Shown one piece after another: positions 7,603 to 14,244 of a stretch of DNA of 19,591 nt. This DNA comes from Lachnospiraceae bacterium (GTDB lineage: Bacteria > Bacillota > Clostridia > Lachnospirales > Lachnospiraceae), in the NCBI GenBank assembly GCA_003488965.1, contig DNJW01000378.1, positions 1,311 through 20,901 on the forward strand. Direction: 5' to 3'. Positions within the stretch are counted from its first letter, which is position 1. Every line of letters begins with the position of its first letter. Under the pieces are notes generated by a model that worked only from the letters and a program-made list of their open reading frames with translations, had not been told where the DNA came from and ran no database searches. The position numbers and the translations under genes were made by a program.

Positions 7603-8224
7603 TACCCATCACCATTCCTTCTGTTCAGAATTTCCACGATTTCCTCTGCCTCCGCAATAAAGTTTTCCAATGCCAGCCCTTTAAAATATTCAATCGAACC
7701 GGCATGGGTTGCCATTGCCAGCCGGACGGCAGTTTTAGAAAAATATTCTGCCCAGCCGTCACCCACGCCTATTCGTATAAAAAATAATATGCTACCACTG
7801 CTGTTACTTCCATCATGTCGCGGAGGCTAAGCATGTTAAAAAACTCTACCGGAAGCCCTGTTGCTTTCATGGCAACAAACTTGGTATATGTAGTGTCTTT
7901 AATCTTACTTGCAGGTGCATGCATCTGTTTGGCTAGAATCCTGTCAAAAACTTCTCCATCTGTGGTTGTCAGGTCAGCAAGGCCGGACAGGTCAATGGAG
8001 GAATAACTTTTCATCCCGCTGCCGTCATCAAAATCATAAGCCCTGCGGAATTTAGCTTCATAAACATTTTTATCCTGTTCTTTTCCACCTTCTGTATCAC
8101 TATTTTCCATTTCCTGTTCATGGTTTCCGCTTGCCACCTTATCTGCTTCTGCCATAAGCGCTGCCCGTTCTTTAACCTCTTCCCATGTAGTGTCTTCTGC
8201 TTTTATATTATTTTCTTTCATCAT
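7602..8224 (-). CDS. Frameshifted long form of the tail assembly chaperone (gpE+E'/gpGT-like)
   Basis: Predicted -1 frameshift product: residues 1-149 of the short chaperone followed by 58 codons in the -1 frame (7778-7602), about 207 residues in all. The slip site is TTTTTTA at 7784-7778, read TAT TTT TTA in the zero frame. The extension starts IRIGVGDGWAEYFSKTAVRL, holds HAGSIEYFKGLALENFIAEA, and ends at a TAA one base into the tape measure ATG. It has no ATG with an RBS of its own at its beginning, and it fills the otherwise unexplained 166-bp gap. Long tails in lambda, P2 and most phages need such a pair: the short form coats the tape measure and the long form recruits tube subunits. Inferred from sequence and family knowledge; expression is not shown. 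Confidence 0.85.
7769..8224 (-). CDS. Tail assembly chaperone, short form (Mu gp41 / P2 gpE-like)
   Basis: 151 residues from ATG 8224, with GGGAGG four bases upstream; a second ATG directly after it (8221) is seven bases from the same site and equally likely. The N-terminal half is acidic and probably disordered. The C-terminal half carries the family pattern: YDFDDGSGMKSYSSIDLSGL, then VFDRILAKQM and FVAMKATGLPVEFFNMLSLR, ending DMMEVTAVVAYYFLYE. This matches tail assembly chaperones encoded between tube and tape measure. It binds the tape measure and is absent from mature virions. The last codons overlap the slippery heptamer, and the TAG at 7771-7769 follows two codons after the slip site. 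Confidence 0.85.
   Translation of the reverse strand: MMKENNIKAEDTTWEEVKERAALMAEADKVASGNHEQEMENSDTEGGKEQDKNVYEAKFRRAYDFDDGSGMKSYSSIDLSGLADLTTTDGEVFDRILAKQMHAPASKIKDTTYTKFVAMKATGLPVEFFNMLSLRDMMEVTAVVAYYFLYE
7778..7784 (-). promoter_or_regulatory. Programmed -1 ribosomal frameshift site (U UUU UUA)
   Basis: The minus strand reads T TTT TTA in zero-frame register, a canonical X XXY YYZ slippery heptamer of the type used by HIV-1 gag-pol. The zero-frame stop follows nine bases after the heptamer. Downstream, GACGGC (7760-7755) can pair with GCCGTC (7730-7725), a six-bp stem with a 24-nt loop starting 17 bases after the heptamer. It is weak and rather distant, so a stimulatory role is uncertain. 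Confidence 0.8.
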
Positions 8225-8279
8225 TTTTCCTCCCTTTTCTTCGGCAGTCTGCCATGCTATCCCTTCCAGGTTCCCATTT

Positions 8280-8311
8280 AAAACAGCCCGGAATTGCTTC
8301 CGGACTGTTTT
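8280..8311 (-). terminator. Intergenic hairpin, possible partial terminator/attenuator after the tube gene
   Basis: In the 89-bp gap between tube and chaperone genes, the minus strand reads AAAACAG-T-CCGGAA, loop GCAA, TTCCGG-G-CTGTTTT. The 14-position stem is perfect in RNA if T-G is a U-G wobble; on the plus strand the same position is a C-A mismatch, so the structure suits minus-strand RNA. It begins two bases after the tube stop codon. The U tract is only four long and lies within the stem, so full termination is unlikely. It could lower transcription of chaperone and tape measure relative to the abundant tube and sheath, or protect the mRNA 3' end. Confidence 0.65.
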
Positions 8312-8313
8312 GG

Positions 8314-8841
8314 TTAAATGAGGTTTTCAATATCCTGCATTATGTTTGTTCCGTTGATAATGCATTTTCCATTAAACTTATCAATCTCTGTTACGACTTC
8401 CCCATCAATTTCCTCTTTGTAATAAATCACTTCTTTTTTGATGGAAGGATTGCCATAGCCTCCTTTTTTCAGCTTCCCATAATTAATGCCCTTTGTCATG
8501 CCTTTAATTGTAATGATGCGTCCAATATGCGACTTTGTAAGCGACTCTGTATTAAGGTTCTCCTGCCCTGCCCTTAAAATGATGCTAACGTTGTCATCTT
8601 TTACCATCTGCAATGCTTCCTTTGATATATTAGAAAACGGGATTTCAACCTGCACACTCTTAAACTGGCCAATTGACGGGGAATCAACCTCACCTGCCAT
8701 CCCGGATAAAGTCAATGTTTCAGAAGTATATTCAAAATCAGGCAGCGTCACTTCATCCGTTACCCCTGCAAGCTTATTCTTTGCACTTGCAGTCCCAAGG
8801 TAAACATTGAACCGGTTAATTTTCTCTGCTATATTACTCAT
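8314..8841 (-). CDS. Tail tube protein (FII/major tail tube family)
   Basis: 175 residues from ATG 8841, chosen because AAGGAGG lies five bases upstream; the further upstream codons overlap the sheath gene. The sequence has the tube signature: MSNIAEKINRFNVYLGTAS, then DEVTLPDFEYTSETLTLSG, GEVDSPSIGQFKSVQVEIPF, and later IGRIITIKGMTKGINYGKLK. This resembles P2 gpFII and related contractile-tail tubes. Hexamers stack into the rigid inner tube through which DNA passes. The start overlaps the sheath stop by eight bases, so sheath and tube are translated as a pair, as is usual. A hairpin follows directly after the stop. Confidence 0.93.
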   Translation of the reverse strand: MSNIAEKINRFNVYLGTASAKNKLAGVTDEVTLPDFEYTSETLTLSGMAGEVDSPSIGQFKSVQVEIPFSNISKEALQMVKDDNVSIILRAGQENLNTESLTKSHIGRIITIKGMTKGINYGKLKKGGYGNPSIKKEVIYYKEEIDGEVVTEIDKFNGKCIINGTNIMQDIENLI

Positions 8842-10303
8842 CTGTACCTCCTTCAAATGCTGCTTCTAACAGGCTGATATCATATGAAAATTCATTTTCA
8901 ATATATTCTGCAGGTGCATAGTCTGCATATCTGGTCCGGAACTTTAAATGCCCCTCTTTAATGTTTTCAATCGGATTCTCCTTTTTATCAAAAATAATTT
9001 CCGCCCCCGCAATATAATCTGGTGTCAGGGAATTCAAAGTCATGTTATATTCCGTGACAATCCCATTGACCAACTTAAAATCGGCATTACGCCCAATTCC
9101 AGAAAGATAATCGCTTTTAAATTTATTTTCCAGATAATTTATCATCGTGACACCCTTAATCCACCGGTCTATCGGGTCTTCCGATTCCGGGTAGGCAGCC
9201 GTATTATTTCCCCATGCTTTCCATTCTGGAAGCCGTAGTGCACCAACCACGCCATTCCGGTTCAGGTAATCATTGGCATCATCCTGTGTCATCACAACCT
9301 GGCTTCCATCAGCCAGGCAAACCCCGTCAATTTTCAGTTCAAGGTTGTCTATTGATTCAGACGGGATATTTTTATTAGCGGCAGTAGCTGACTGTAAAAG
9401 CGCTGCTGCAAATGCCGAAAATGATAAAATATAGCCGTCTGATTTTACCATCGGCCAGAAAGGGACCACCCACCGGGAGGAAGGGACATTTTTTTCTTTT
9501 GTTTCCTTCACCATGAAAGCATTTTTCGCCCCCTCCTGTGTAGCATCCAAATCCAGGAAAGCAATCCCGTTAAACATCCCATACATTTTCTGTACTTTTG
9601 TTTCCAATACAGCCGCTACCACAGGGCTTCTGCTGAAAACCGGCACAACCACAACCCCGGGATATACCCCTGTTTCCGGGTATACTTCATCCAAAAGCTC
9701 TATCCCGCTCTTTATCCCGTTCTTGTCAATGCCCCCGATAATGTCTTCTCCTGTGACACCATCCGGGTTAATTTTTGTATACGACACCTGGACCGTATCT
9801 TTTCCGCTTAAAGCGCCGTCCTCTGTAACTGCAATTAACAAATATCCATTCGCAGCAAATGATGTTACATAATCCACGCCATCCTCGTATGTAACGGAAC
9901 CATCTGTGACTTCCACTTTATCAAGGAGGATTCCCGTATCTCTCACAGTGGCCATCCCTTTCATTACCGTAATCTCTTCCCCTGCAACCGCTTCAATATG
10001 TCTTGGGTTTGATGGGTCAAGCACGTTAATTACTACGATTGGCGTCACTGCATGTTTCTCAAAAGATGCATATATGCTGTGCATCACCGTATATTTTTCT
10101 ATTTCATCCGTAAAACCCAGCCTTTTTTTCGCCATATCACTTCCGGTAATCACCAAAGGGACATTCACTGCGCCATATGGGTTTTCCAAAGTGTTGATTG
10201 GCGCCGTCCCCACCACGCACTGCACCATGCTTTTGCAGGAAACCGGGTTCAACGCCGGGGTCTTTTTCCTGCTGCTTGCTATTCCATGCTTATATTCGCT
10301 CAT
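8834..10303 (-). CDS. Contractile tail sheath protein (gpFI family)
   Basis: 489 residues from ATG 10303, with GGAAGGAAG six bases upstream. The N-terminal domain has VVGTAPINTLENPYGAVNVP and a HAVTPIVVINVLDP strand typical of sheath proteins. The middle (about residues 130-280) is the variable outer domain. The C-terminal core contains IDRWIKGVTMINYLENKFKS, RNADFKLVNGIVTEYNMTLN and KFRTRYADYAPAEYIENEFS, matching the P2 FI / T4 gp18 C-terminal fold that forms the interlocking sheath mesh. Its presence makes the phage a myovirus despite the lambda-type head genes upstream. Length is close to the family norm and the gene is intact. Confidence 0.95.
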   Translation of the reverse strand: MSEYKHGIASSRKKTPALNPVSCKSMVQCVVGTAPINTLENPYGAVNVPLVITGSDMAKKRLGFTDEIEKYTVMHSIYASFEKHAVTPIVVINVLDPSNPRHIEAVAGEEITVMKGMATVRDTGILLDKVEVTDGSVTYEDGVDYVTSFAANGYLLIAVTEDGALSGKDTVQVSYTKINPDGVTGEDIIGGIDKNGIKSGIELLDEVYPETGVYPGVVVVPVFSRSPVVAAVLETKVQKMYGMFNGIAFLDLDATQEGAKNAFMVKETKEKNVPSSRWVVPFWPMVKSDGYILSFSAFAAALLQSATAANKNIPSESIDNLELKIDGVCLADGSQVVMTQDDANDYLNRNGVVGALRLPEWKAWGNNTAAYPESEDPIDRWIKGVTMINYLENKFKSDYLSGIGRNADFKLVNGIVTEYNMTLNSLTPDYIAGAEIIFDKKENPIENIKEGHLKFRTRYADYAPAEYIENEFSYDISLLEAAFEGGTDE

Positions 10304-10317
10304 TCTGCACTTCCTTC

Positions 10318-10557
10318 CTACCCGTCAGGGTTTAAATCCTTTTCCACCATTTTGCTGTAAGAAACAAAAAGGACAGAACCTTCTGTCTTAAGCTGCTTCT
10401 TTGCTTCCATTACCTTATCCACAGGGATAAGCAGGCGGGCAAAATTTTTGTCTTTTTCTTTCCGTTCACTGACAGCTTTCGGAAGCCCATCTTTAAAAAC
10501 TGCATTCTCCCTGACCAGCCCTGGTATGGATGGGCCAATATATATTTCCTGTTTCAT
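10318..10557 (-). CDS. Short conserved-looking phage protein of unknown function before the sheath
   Basis: 79 residues from ATG 10557 (MKQEIYIGPSIPGLVREN), with GGAGG seven bases upstream and an ATGA overlap with the tail terminator gene. It is a compact soluble protein with an N-terminal YIGPSIPGL segment, a basic stretch (SERKEKDKNF), then ARLLIPVDKVMEAKKQLKTE and a strand (GSVLFVSYSK). I recall short proteins of this type immediately before the sheath gene in other Firmicutes contractile phages, without an assigned function. It could be a neck or sheath-initiation accessory protein, but nothing in the sequence shows that. No membrane segment or known motif is visible. Confidence 0.75.
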   Translation of the reverse strand: MKQEIYIGPSIPGLVRENAVFKDGLPKAVSERKEKDKNFARLLIPVDKVMEAKKQLKTEGSVLFVSYSKMVEKDLNPDG

Positions 10558-11021
10558 ATCAAATCCTCCAATCCTTCCTCTTCCGGAAGCGGAAGCTTCC
10601 AATGCGTAATTAAATCTCCTTCAAAATATGGGAAGGCCGCTTCCAGGTTTAATGTCTTATATGCCTTTTTTTCCATTTTACAGTGCCTTCCTATAATGCC
10701 TGTTTTGGTAAAATGCATATAAATCTCATTCATCAGGTACAGGATATTCCGGTTGCCGGAACAGTCTGCATCCCTGTCCTCAATGCCAATGGAAAAATGT
10801 ACCTCCACATCCCACTCTTCGCCATCGGATTCCTCCTCCCCAATCATGACAACAATATAATTCCGCTGCTGTTCATCATCTTCATCCTGTTTCAGTGGCA
10901 TGTCCTGGGGATATACCTTTAAATCAGCAAACATATCCCCAAGCGGCATCATAATCCCTTTTGACGTTAAAAGGGTTTTTAACTCTGTTACAATATCCTT
11001 TTGCAGTTCAATGTCAGTCAT
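10554..11021 (-). CDS. Tail terminator / minor tail protein U-like
   Basis: 155 residues from ATG 11021 (MTDIELQKDIVTELKTLL), with AAGGGGG just upstream and one base after the stop of the gpZ-like gene. The fold pattern fits tail terminator proteins: an N-terminal helix, an acidic region, strands NYIVVMIG and WDVEVHFSIG, a helix NILYLMNEIYMHF, and a late strand ending WKLPLPEEE. Tail terminators cap the last tube ring and let the tail dock on the head. The place between gpZ-like and sheath genes supports this. Identity is from pattern and position, since these proteins vary widely in sequence. Confidence 0.7.
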   Translation of the reverse strand: MTDIELQKDIVTELKTLLTSKGIMMPLGDMFADLKVYPQDMPLKQDEDDEQQRNYIVVMIGEEESDGEEWDVEVHFSIGIEDRDADCSGNRNILYLMNEIYMHFTKTGIIGRHCKMEKKAYKTLNLEAAFPYFEGDLITHWKLPLPEEEGLEDLI

Positions 11022-11022
11022 T

Positions 11023-11676
11023 TTACCCCCTTGAATCAAGCAGCCTGCCGATTTCATGCTCGGCTCGCTTTAACATCATTTGGCTCGCTTTTTTGATAAC
11101 AATCAGCATTATTTCCTCATTTTTTACCATTTGGGGGATAGCCGGACCATACACCCCGATAATGGTATTATCTGCACGGCTTTTATTCTTCTTAACCTTA
11201 TATTTGCTTCTAAAAATCCTCTGGTGTTTTCTCTCCGTATCATTTTTACGCCGGAACACACCAATATGCCCATTGTCCATAATTGCCACAAAAGGCTTAT
11301 TGTCGCCTTCCAAGAACTTTACACCGCCATGCTTTTTTACTTTCGCTTCATAAGCCATAGGGTTATATCCTCCGCCCTTTTGCCTTCTAGCCGGAGTCAT
11401 CGGATTGACATAAAATTTTTCCAACCCAGGATGCCTGCCTTTCACAACTACACTTGCAAAAGGCAGACTGCCATTTGCCCTGTATGTGCGAAGCGTGCTG
11501 CGCACTTGGGCTGCTTTCACAAGATATCTTTTAGGCACCTCCTGCGAAATACTTCCCGTCACTGTACTTATTGCCCTATTCGAAGCACGCCGCATTACAA
11601 GTTCAGCCTTATAAGCTAACTTTCCAAGCTTTTTCTCCACTTCCCTGTCATCTATTGAAACAATTACATCAATCAT
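11023..11676 (-). CDS. gpZ-like minor tail / neck protein
   Basis: 217 residues from ATG 11676 (MIDVIVSIDDREVEKKLGKL), with GGAGG eight bases upstream and an ATGA overlap with the previous gene. It matches the lambda minor tail protein Z pattern: an early helix with MRRASNRAI, TGSISQEVPKRYLVKAAQVR, then RHPGLEKFYVNPMTPARRQK and a C-terminal helix (MLIVIKKASQMMLKRAEHEI). The protein is strongly basic. In lambda, gpZ acts at the head-proximal end of the tail and is needed for DNA to sit correctly in the connector. Its presence in a contractile-tail phage shows that the lambda-type module extends through the neck. Confidence 0.85.
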   Translation of the reverse strand: MIDVIVSIDDREVEKKLGKLAYKAELVMRRASNRAISTVTGSISQEVPKRYLVKAAQVRSTLRTYRANGSLPFASVVVKGRHPGLEKFYVNPMTPARRQKGGGYNPMAYEAKVKKHGGVKFLEGDNKPFVAIMDNGHIGVFRRKNDTERKHQRIFRSKYKVKKNKSRADNTIIGVYGPAIPQMVKNEEIMLIVIKKASQMMLKRAEHEIGRLLDSRG

Positions 11677-12002
11677 ACCTGGTTCCTCCCAAGCAGGATT
11701 CTCCAAAGGCTGCCCTGTTTTTTGATGCCATTCACAAAATACATGCTGCCATCATAATCAAGGCTGGAATTGACCGTAAGCTTCCGTTTTATGTCACTTT
11801 CCCTGGCATAGAAAAGGATGGAATATTTATTAACCTTGCCCTGGTACATTTTCTCTGCCTCTTTACGGTTTATCTCTTCCAGTTCATCTTCATCAACAAC
11901 CACCAGAATATCTTCCCCATCAAGTTTATGCCATTCGGCAAAAAAATCCTCATCAAAGAAAACTCCGTCCAAATCCTCTTTCACATCTTCTTTAAATCCC
12001 AC
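11673..12002 (-). CDS. Head-tail joining protein (gpFII/Phage_attach-like)
   Basis: 109 residues, starting at GTG 12002 (M-GFKEDVKEDLDGVFF) with AGGAGG seven bases upstream; no ATG is available. The N-terminal helix is followed by FFAEWHKLDGEDILVVVDED, then strands SILFYARESDIKR, YFVNGIKKQGSLWRILLGR. Phage head-tail joining proteins of the lambda gpFII type share a helix, a DEFA..H-x-i-x-G-like segment and a beta barrel with a Trp-x-Ile-x-Leu-type end strand. The place between capsid-region genes and gpZ fits. The product is acidic in its first half. Identity is moderate, as these proteins diverge strongly. Confidence 0.65.
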   Translation of the reverse strand: MGFKEDVKEDLDGVFFDEDFFAEWHKLDGEDILVVVDEDELEEINRKEAEKMYQGKVNKYSILFYARESDIKRKLTVNSSLDYDGSMYFVNGIKKQGSLWRILLGRNQV

Positions 12003-12016
12003 TAAACCCCCTCCTG

Positions 12017-12205
12017 TCAGGATGCTTCTGCAGGGGCAGTGGCTTTCTTTGCCGCCCTGCCCTCTGCTTTAACCTCATTTACCTCTTTTTCGATGTAGCC
12101 TTCCCTTAACAGGAAAGCTTCATCTGCCGGGCTTAACTTTTTTGTAATTGTGTCTCCCGGATAAAATGCTGTGCCACCCACCGTTAATTTAATTTTTGCC
12201 TTCAT
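12017..12205 (-). CDS. Small protein in the FI position downstream of the capsid gene
   Basis: 62 residues from ATG 12205, with AGGAGG six bases upstream; seven earlier codons overlap the capsid gene and lack an RBS. MKAKIKLTVGGTAFYPGDTI and AFLLREGYIEKEV form a compact beta-type domain of a kind often encoded after phage capsid genes. The tail is rich in Lys, Ala and Glu (AEGRAAKKATAPAEAS) and is likely disordered. In related phages such proteins often carry a C-terminal HeH domain; here that domain is missing and a HeH-like segment sits at the end of the capsid protein instead. By position it may help packaging or head completion, as lambda gpFI does, but this is inference. Confidence 0.65.
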   Translation of the reverse strand: MKAKIKLTVGGTAFYPGDTITKKLSPADEAFLLREGYIEKEVNEVKAEGRAAKKATAPAEAS

Positions 12206-12215
12206 CTGCTGCCTC

Positions 12216-13505
12216 CTATTCCCCATATGTTTCTTCTTGGTAATTAAGGACGGCTGCCTTCAGCTCACTTAACAGCTGCCCTTCGTCAAGCCCGGAAAGC
12301 CCTATGGATTCTGCGTAGGCAATGACATCTGCTTTTTTCGTCATCGCATTGATTTCTTCTGCTGTTTTCAAATCAATAAAACCTTCCCCATCCTGTTCCA
12401 GGTTAAGGGTTTCTGCCTGGTTATCCTCCGTATTGCTTTTTGGTGGTTCATCATAAATATTGGCAACCAGCCAGCTTTCCCAGTCATACGGGTAAGGGAC
12501 AGGCCTGGAAAATACCTGCACTTCCAGCATGTTATTCTTTTCATCTGCTACTAGGCGCGGCACAATCCGTTCGGCATAGCTTTCAAAGCCGCTTCCCTTC
12601 ACAAACGTAACCTGGGCATATACCGTTTCGCCAATCCCAGGGTGCAGGAATGCAATGGTCCCCTTCGGGAAGACTGCTTTTACCTCCCCGTCTAAATCCT
12701 CATACTCTTCATCATAGGTGAACATAGTCATCACCACGCCGTTAATGTTAATCCTGCCATTGCAGACAACCCCTTCCGGAAGCTCTGCCGGCTTGATGTC
12801 CCCAATCTCCACTTTAGCCTTGTTGTAAAACTCCAAAAAATTAATGTCTGACAAAAGCTCCATGGACACATCCGCCGTCATTACAAGGTCCGTTGCCCGT
12901 ATGCCTCTTTTCCTCAATTCATCTGCCATCTTATAAAATTCCATGATTTTTTCCGAAGCAGACATTTCCTTAAAATCTTTTTCAAACTGATAACGGTTCT
13001 TAAACTCCCCGTCATAAAACCGCAGGCATTCTTCTGTATAATTAATTCCCTTTGCTGCGTCCTCTGCCGTTGCAAAATGTTTCATAATGGTTTCCCCTGT
13101 CAGCAGGATATCGCCGCACATCGCTTCAAGCCTCCTGTCAACCGAATGCCTTAAATCATCCATATGCTCTGCCTGTATCTCATTCTCCCTCTGTGCCGGG
13201 GTGCGGCCGGATTCCGGGGATTCCCCGAACGCCTTGTTCTCTAACTCTTTTGCTGTAATCGGCATTTTTGGTGCAATATACGGTGCATCCAACTCATACG
13301 CCCGGTACCCTTCGCTTTCCACGACAATGCCGCCGACAACAGGGACCACAAAAGGCGCAGCCTTCCGCCCTTTCCTCTTTGTCTCAACCAGTGCCTTGCC
13401 GGCATAATAAACCTTCCCATCCGGGAAATAACGGTCTTTCAGGAAAGTCAACACCGGGTACATTTTTTTAATGGTATTGATTAATTTATACGTTTCATGG
13501 ACCAC
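12216..13505 (-). CDS. Major capsid protein (lambda gpE family) with C-terminal HeH-like domain
   Basis: 429 residues. The start is GTG 13505 (M-VHETYKLINTIKKMYPVL), with AGGAG seven to eight bases upstream; no in-frame ATG fits. Residues 1-350 match the Phage_cap_E family: FLKDRYFPDGKVYYAGKALV, then DLRHSVDRRLEAMCGDILLT and FPKGTIAFLHPGIGETVYAQ, with PYPYDWESWLVANIY near the end of the core. Lambda gpE is 341 residues, so about 75 are extra. They comprise an acidic linker and, from residue 388, TKKADVIAYAESIGLSGLDE plus a helix, which resembles a HeH/SAP-type helix-extended-helix domain. It forms the icosahedral shell together with the gpD-like protein upstream. Confidence 0.93.
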   Translation of the reverse strand: MVHETYKLINTIKKMYPVLTFLKDRYFPDGKVYYAGKALVETKRKGRKAAPFVVPVVGGIVVESEGYRAYELDAPYIAPKMPITAKELENKAFGESPESGRTPAQRENEIQAEHMDDLRHSVDRRLEAMCGDILLTGETIMKHFATAEDAAKGINYTEECLRFYDGEFKNRYQFEKDFKEMSASEKIMEFYKMADELRKRGIRATDLVMTADVSMELLSDINFLEFYNKAKVEIGDIKPAELPEGVVCNGRININGVVMTMFTYDEEYEDLDGEVKAVFPKGTIAFLHPGIGETVYAQVTFVKGSGFESYAERIVPRLVADEKNNMLEVQVFSRPVPYPYDWESWLVANIYDEPPKSNTEDNQAETLNLEQDGEGFIDLKTAEEINAMTKKADVIAYAESIGLSGLDEGQLLSELKAAVLNYQEETYGE

Positions 13506-13519
13506 TTTTTTCTCCTCCT

Positions 13520-13867
13520 TTACTTTAAATAAATCCCTTTGGAACGGAATGTTTCAATATCCGTTTCTGTCAGTTCTCCCTCCGTGACACATGCAGATAA
13601 ACGGAAGGAACCGCTTGTATATACTGGCACTGCCACTGTGGTATCTCCTGCCGTATATGCGGTATTTTCTGCCACAATCACGCTGACAGTGCCGCCGCTT
13701 TTATGCACGGAATATTTCCCATCCGCAAAATCAAGCACCTGCCCCCTTAGAAACGTTCCTGCATCTGTAACTTCCACCGTGACATTTACGGCATCGATTG
13801 GATGCCTGCTGTCATAAATAAGGGAATCCTTTGTAACCTCATATACCTCTTTGTTTAACTGCCTCAT
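13520..13867 (-). CDS. Head decoration protein (lambda gpD family)
   Basis: 115 residues from ATG 13867, which overlaps the protease stop as ATGA. The pattern matches lambda gpD: a start of short charged residues, then TVEVTDAGTFLRGQVLDFAD, VIVAENTAYTAGDTTVAVPV, and a strand GSFRLSACVT. gpD trimers bind the capsid surface at threefold sites after expansion and stabilise the shell against DNA pressure. Lambda gpD is 110 residues, so length agrees. The gene order protease-decoration-capsid is the lambda order C-D-E. Confidence 0.9.
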   Translation of the reverse strand: MRQLNKEVYEVTKDSLIYDSRHPIDAVNVTVEVTDAGTFLRGQVLDFADGKYSVHKSGGTVSVIVAENTAYTAGDTTVAVPVYTSGSFRLSACVTEGELTETDIETFRSKGIYLK

Positions 13868-14244
13868 TTCTTTCCCCCTTTCCGCACTGCATTTACATAC
13901 ATTGCCATGCCGTCCGATTCATCTTCTGTTTCTTCCCCCGGTACGCCTGCACCTACCTCTTCCACTCCGGAAGCAGCAGAATCTTCCATGGCATTTGCCA
14001 TATAATTTTTAGATTTCTGTCCATCTTCCATCAGCGCCTGGTATGCAAGTTCCTTAGCATCCATACGGGTTTCGCCATATTTTGCAGCTTCCAATGCCTC
14101 GCCTGTCACGCTGTGTGCAATTTTGTCTAACGCTTCCAGCCGGGCGCGTTCTTTCCCTGCGCCTTCCGTTTCCGCATTGCTGACAAGGGCTGCCACTTCA
14201 TCCCTGATTTCAGGATGCTCTGCATAAAGCTCTTCTAAAGTCAT
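13864..14244 (-). CDS. Possible internal scaffold product (Nu3-like) within the protease gene
   Basis: An in-frame ATG at 14244 would give a 126-residue protein equal to protease residues 267-392. Upstream the minus strand reads AAGGAAGGAG, then 11 bases including a second AGGA, then ATG. The product starts MTLEELYAEHPEI and is mostly charged helix (ETEGAGKERARLEALDKI), as expected of a capsid scaffold. In lambda, Nu3 is made this way from the 3' part of gene C. The spacer is longer than ideal and AGGA directly before the ATG is too near, so translation is plausible rather than certain. Confidence 0.45.
   Translation of the reverse strand: MTLEELYAEHPEIRDEVAALVSNAETEGAGKERARLEALDKIAHSVTGEALEAAKYGETRMDAKELAYQALMEDGQKSKNYMANAMEDSAASGVEEVGAGVPGEETEDESDGMAMYVNAVRKGGKK

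Noticed and set aside
8254..8577. Plus-strand ORF over the tube gene and intergenic hairpin
   Set aside because: Cysteine- and phenylalanine-rich complement frame of the tube gene with no RBS.
9906..10391. Plus-strand ORF of 161 codons opposite the sheath start
   Set aside because: Shadow of the sheath gene; composition and lack of RBS argue against coding.
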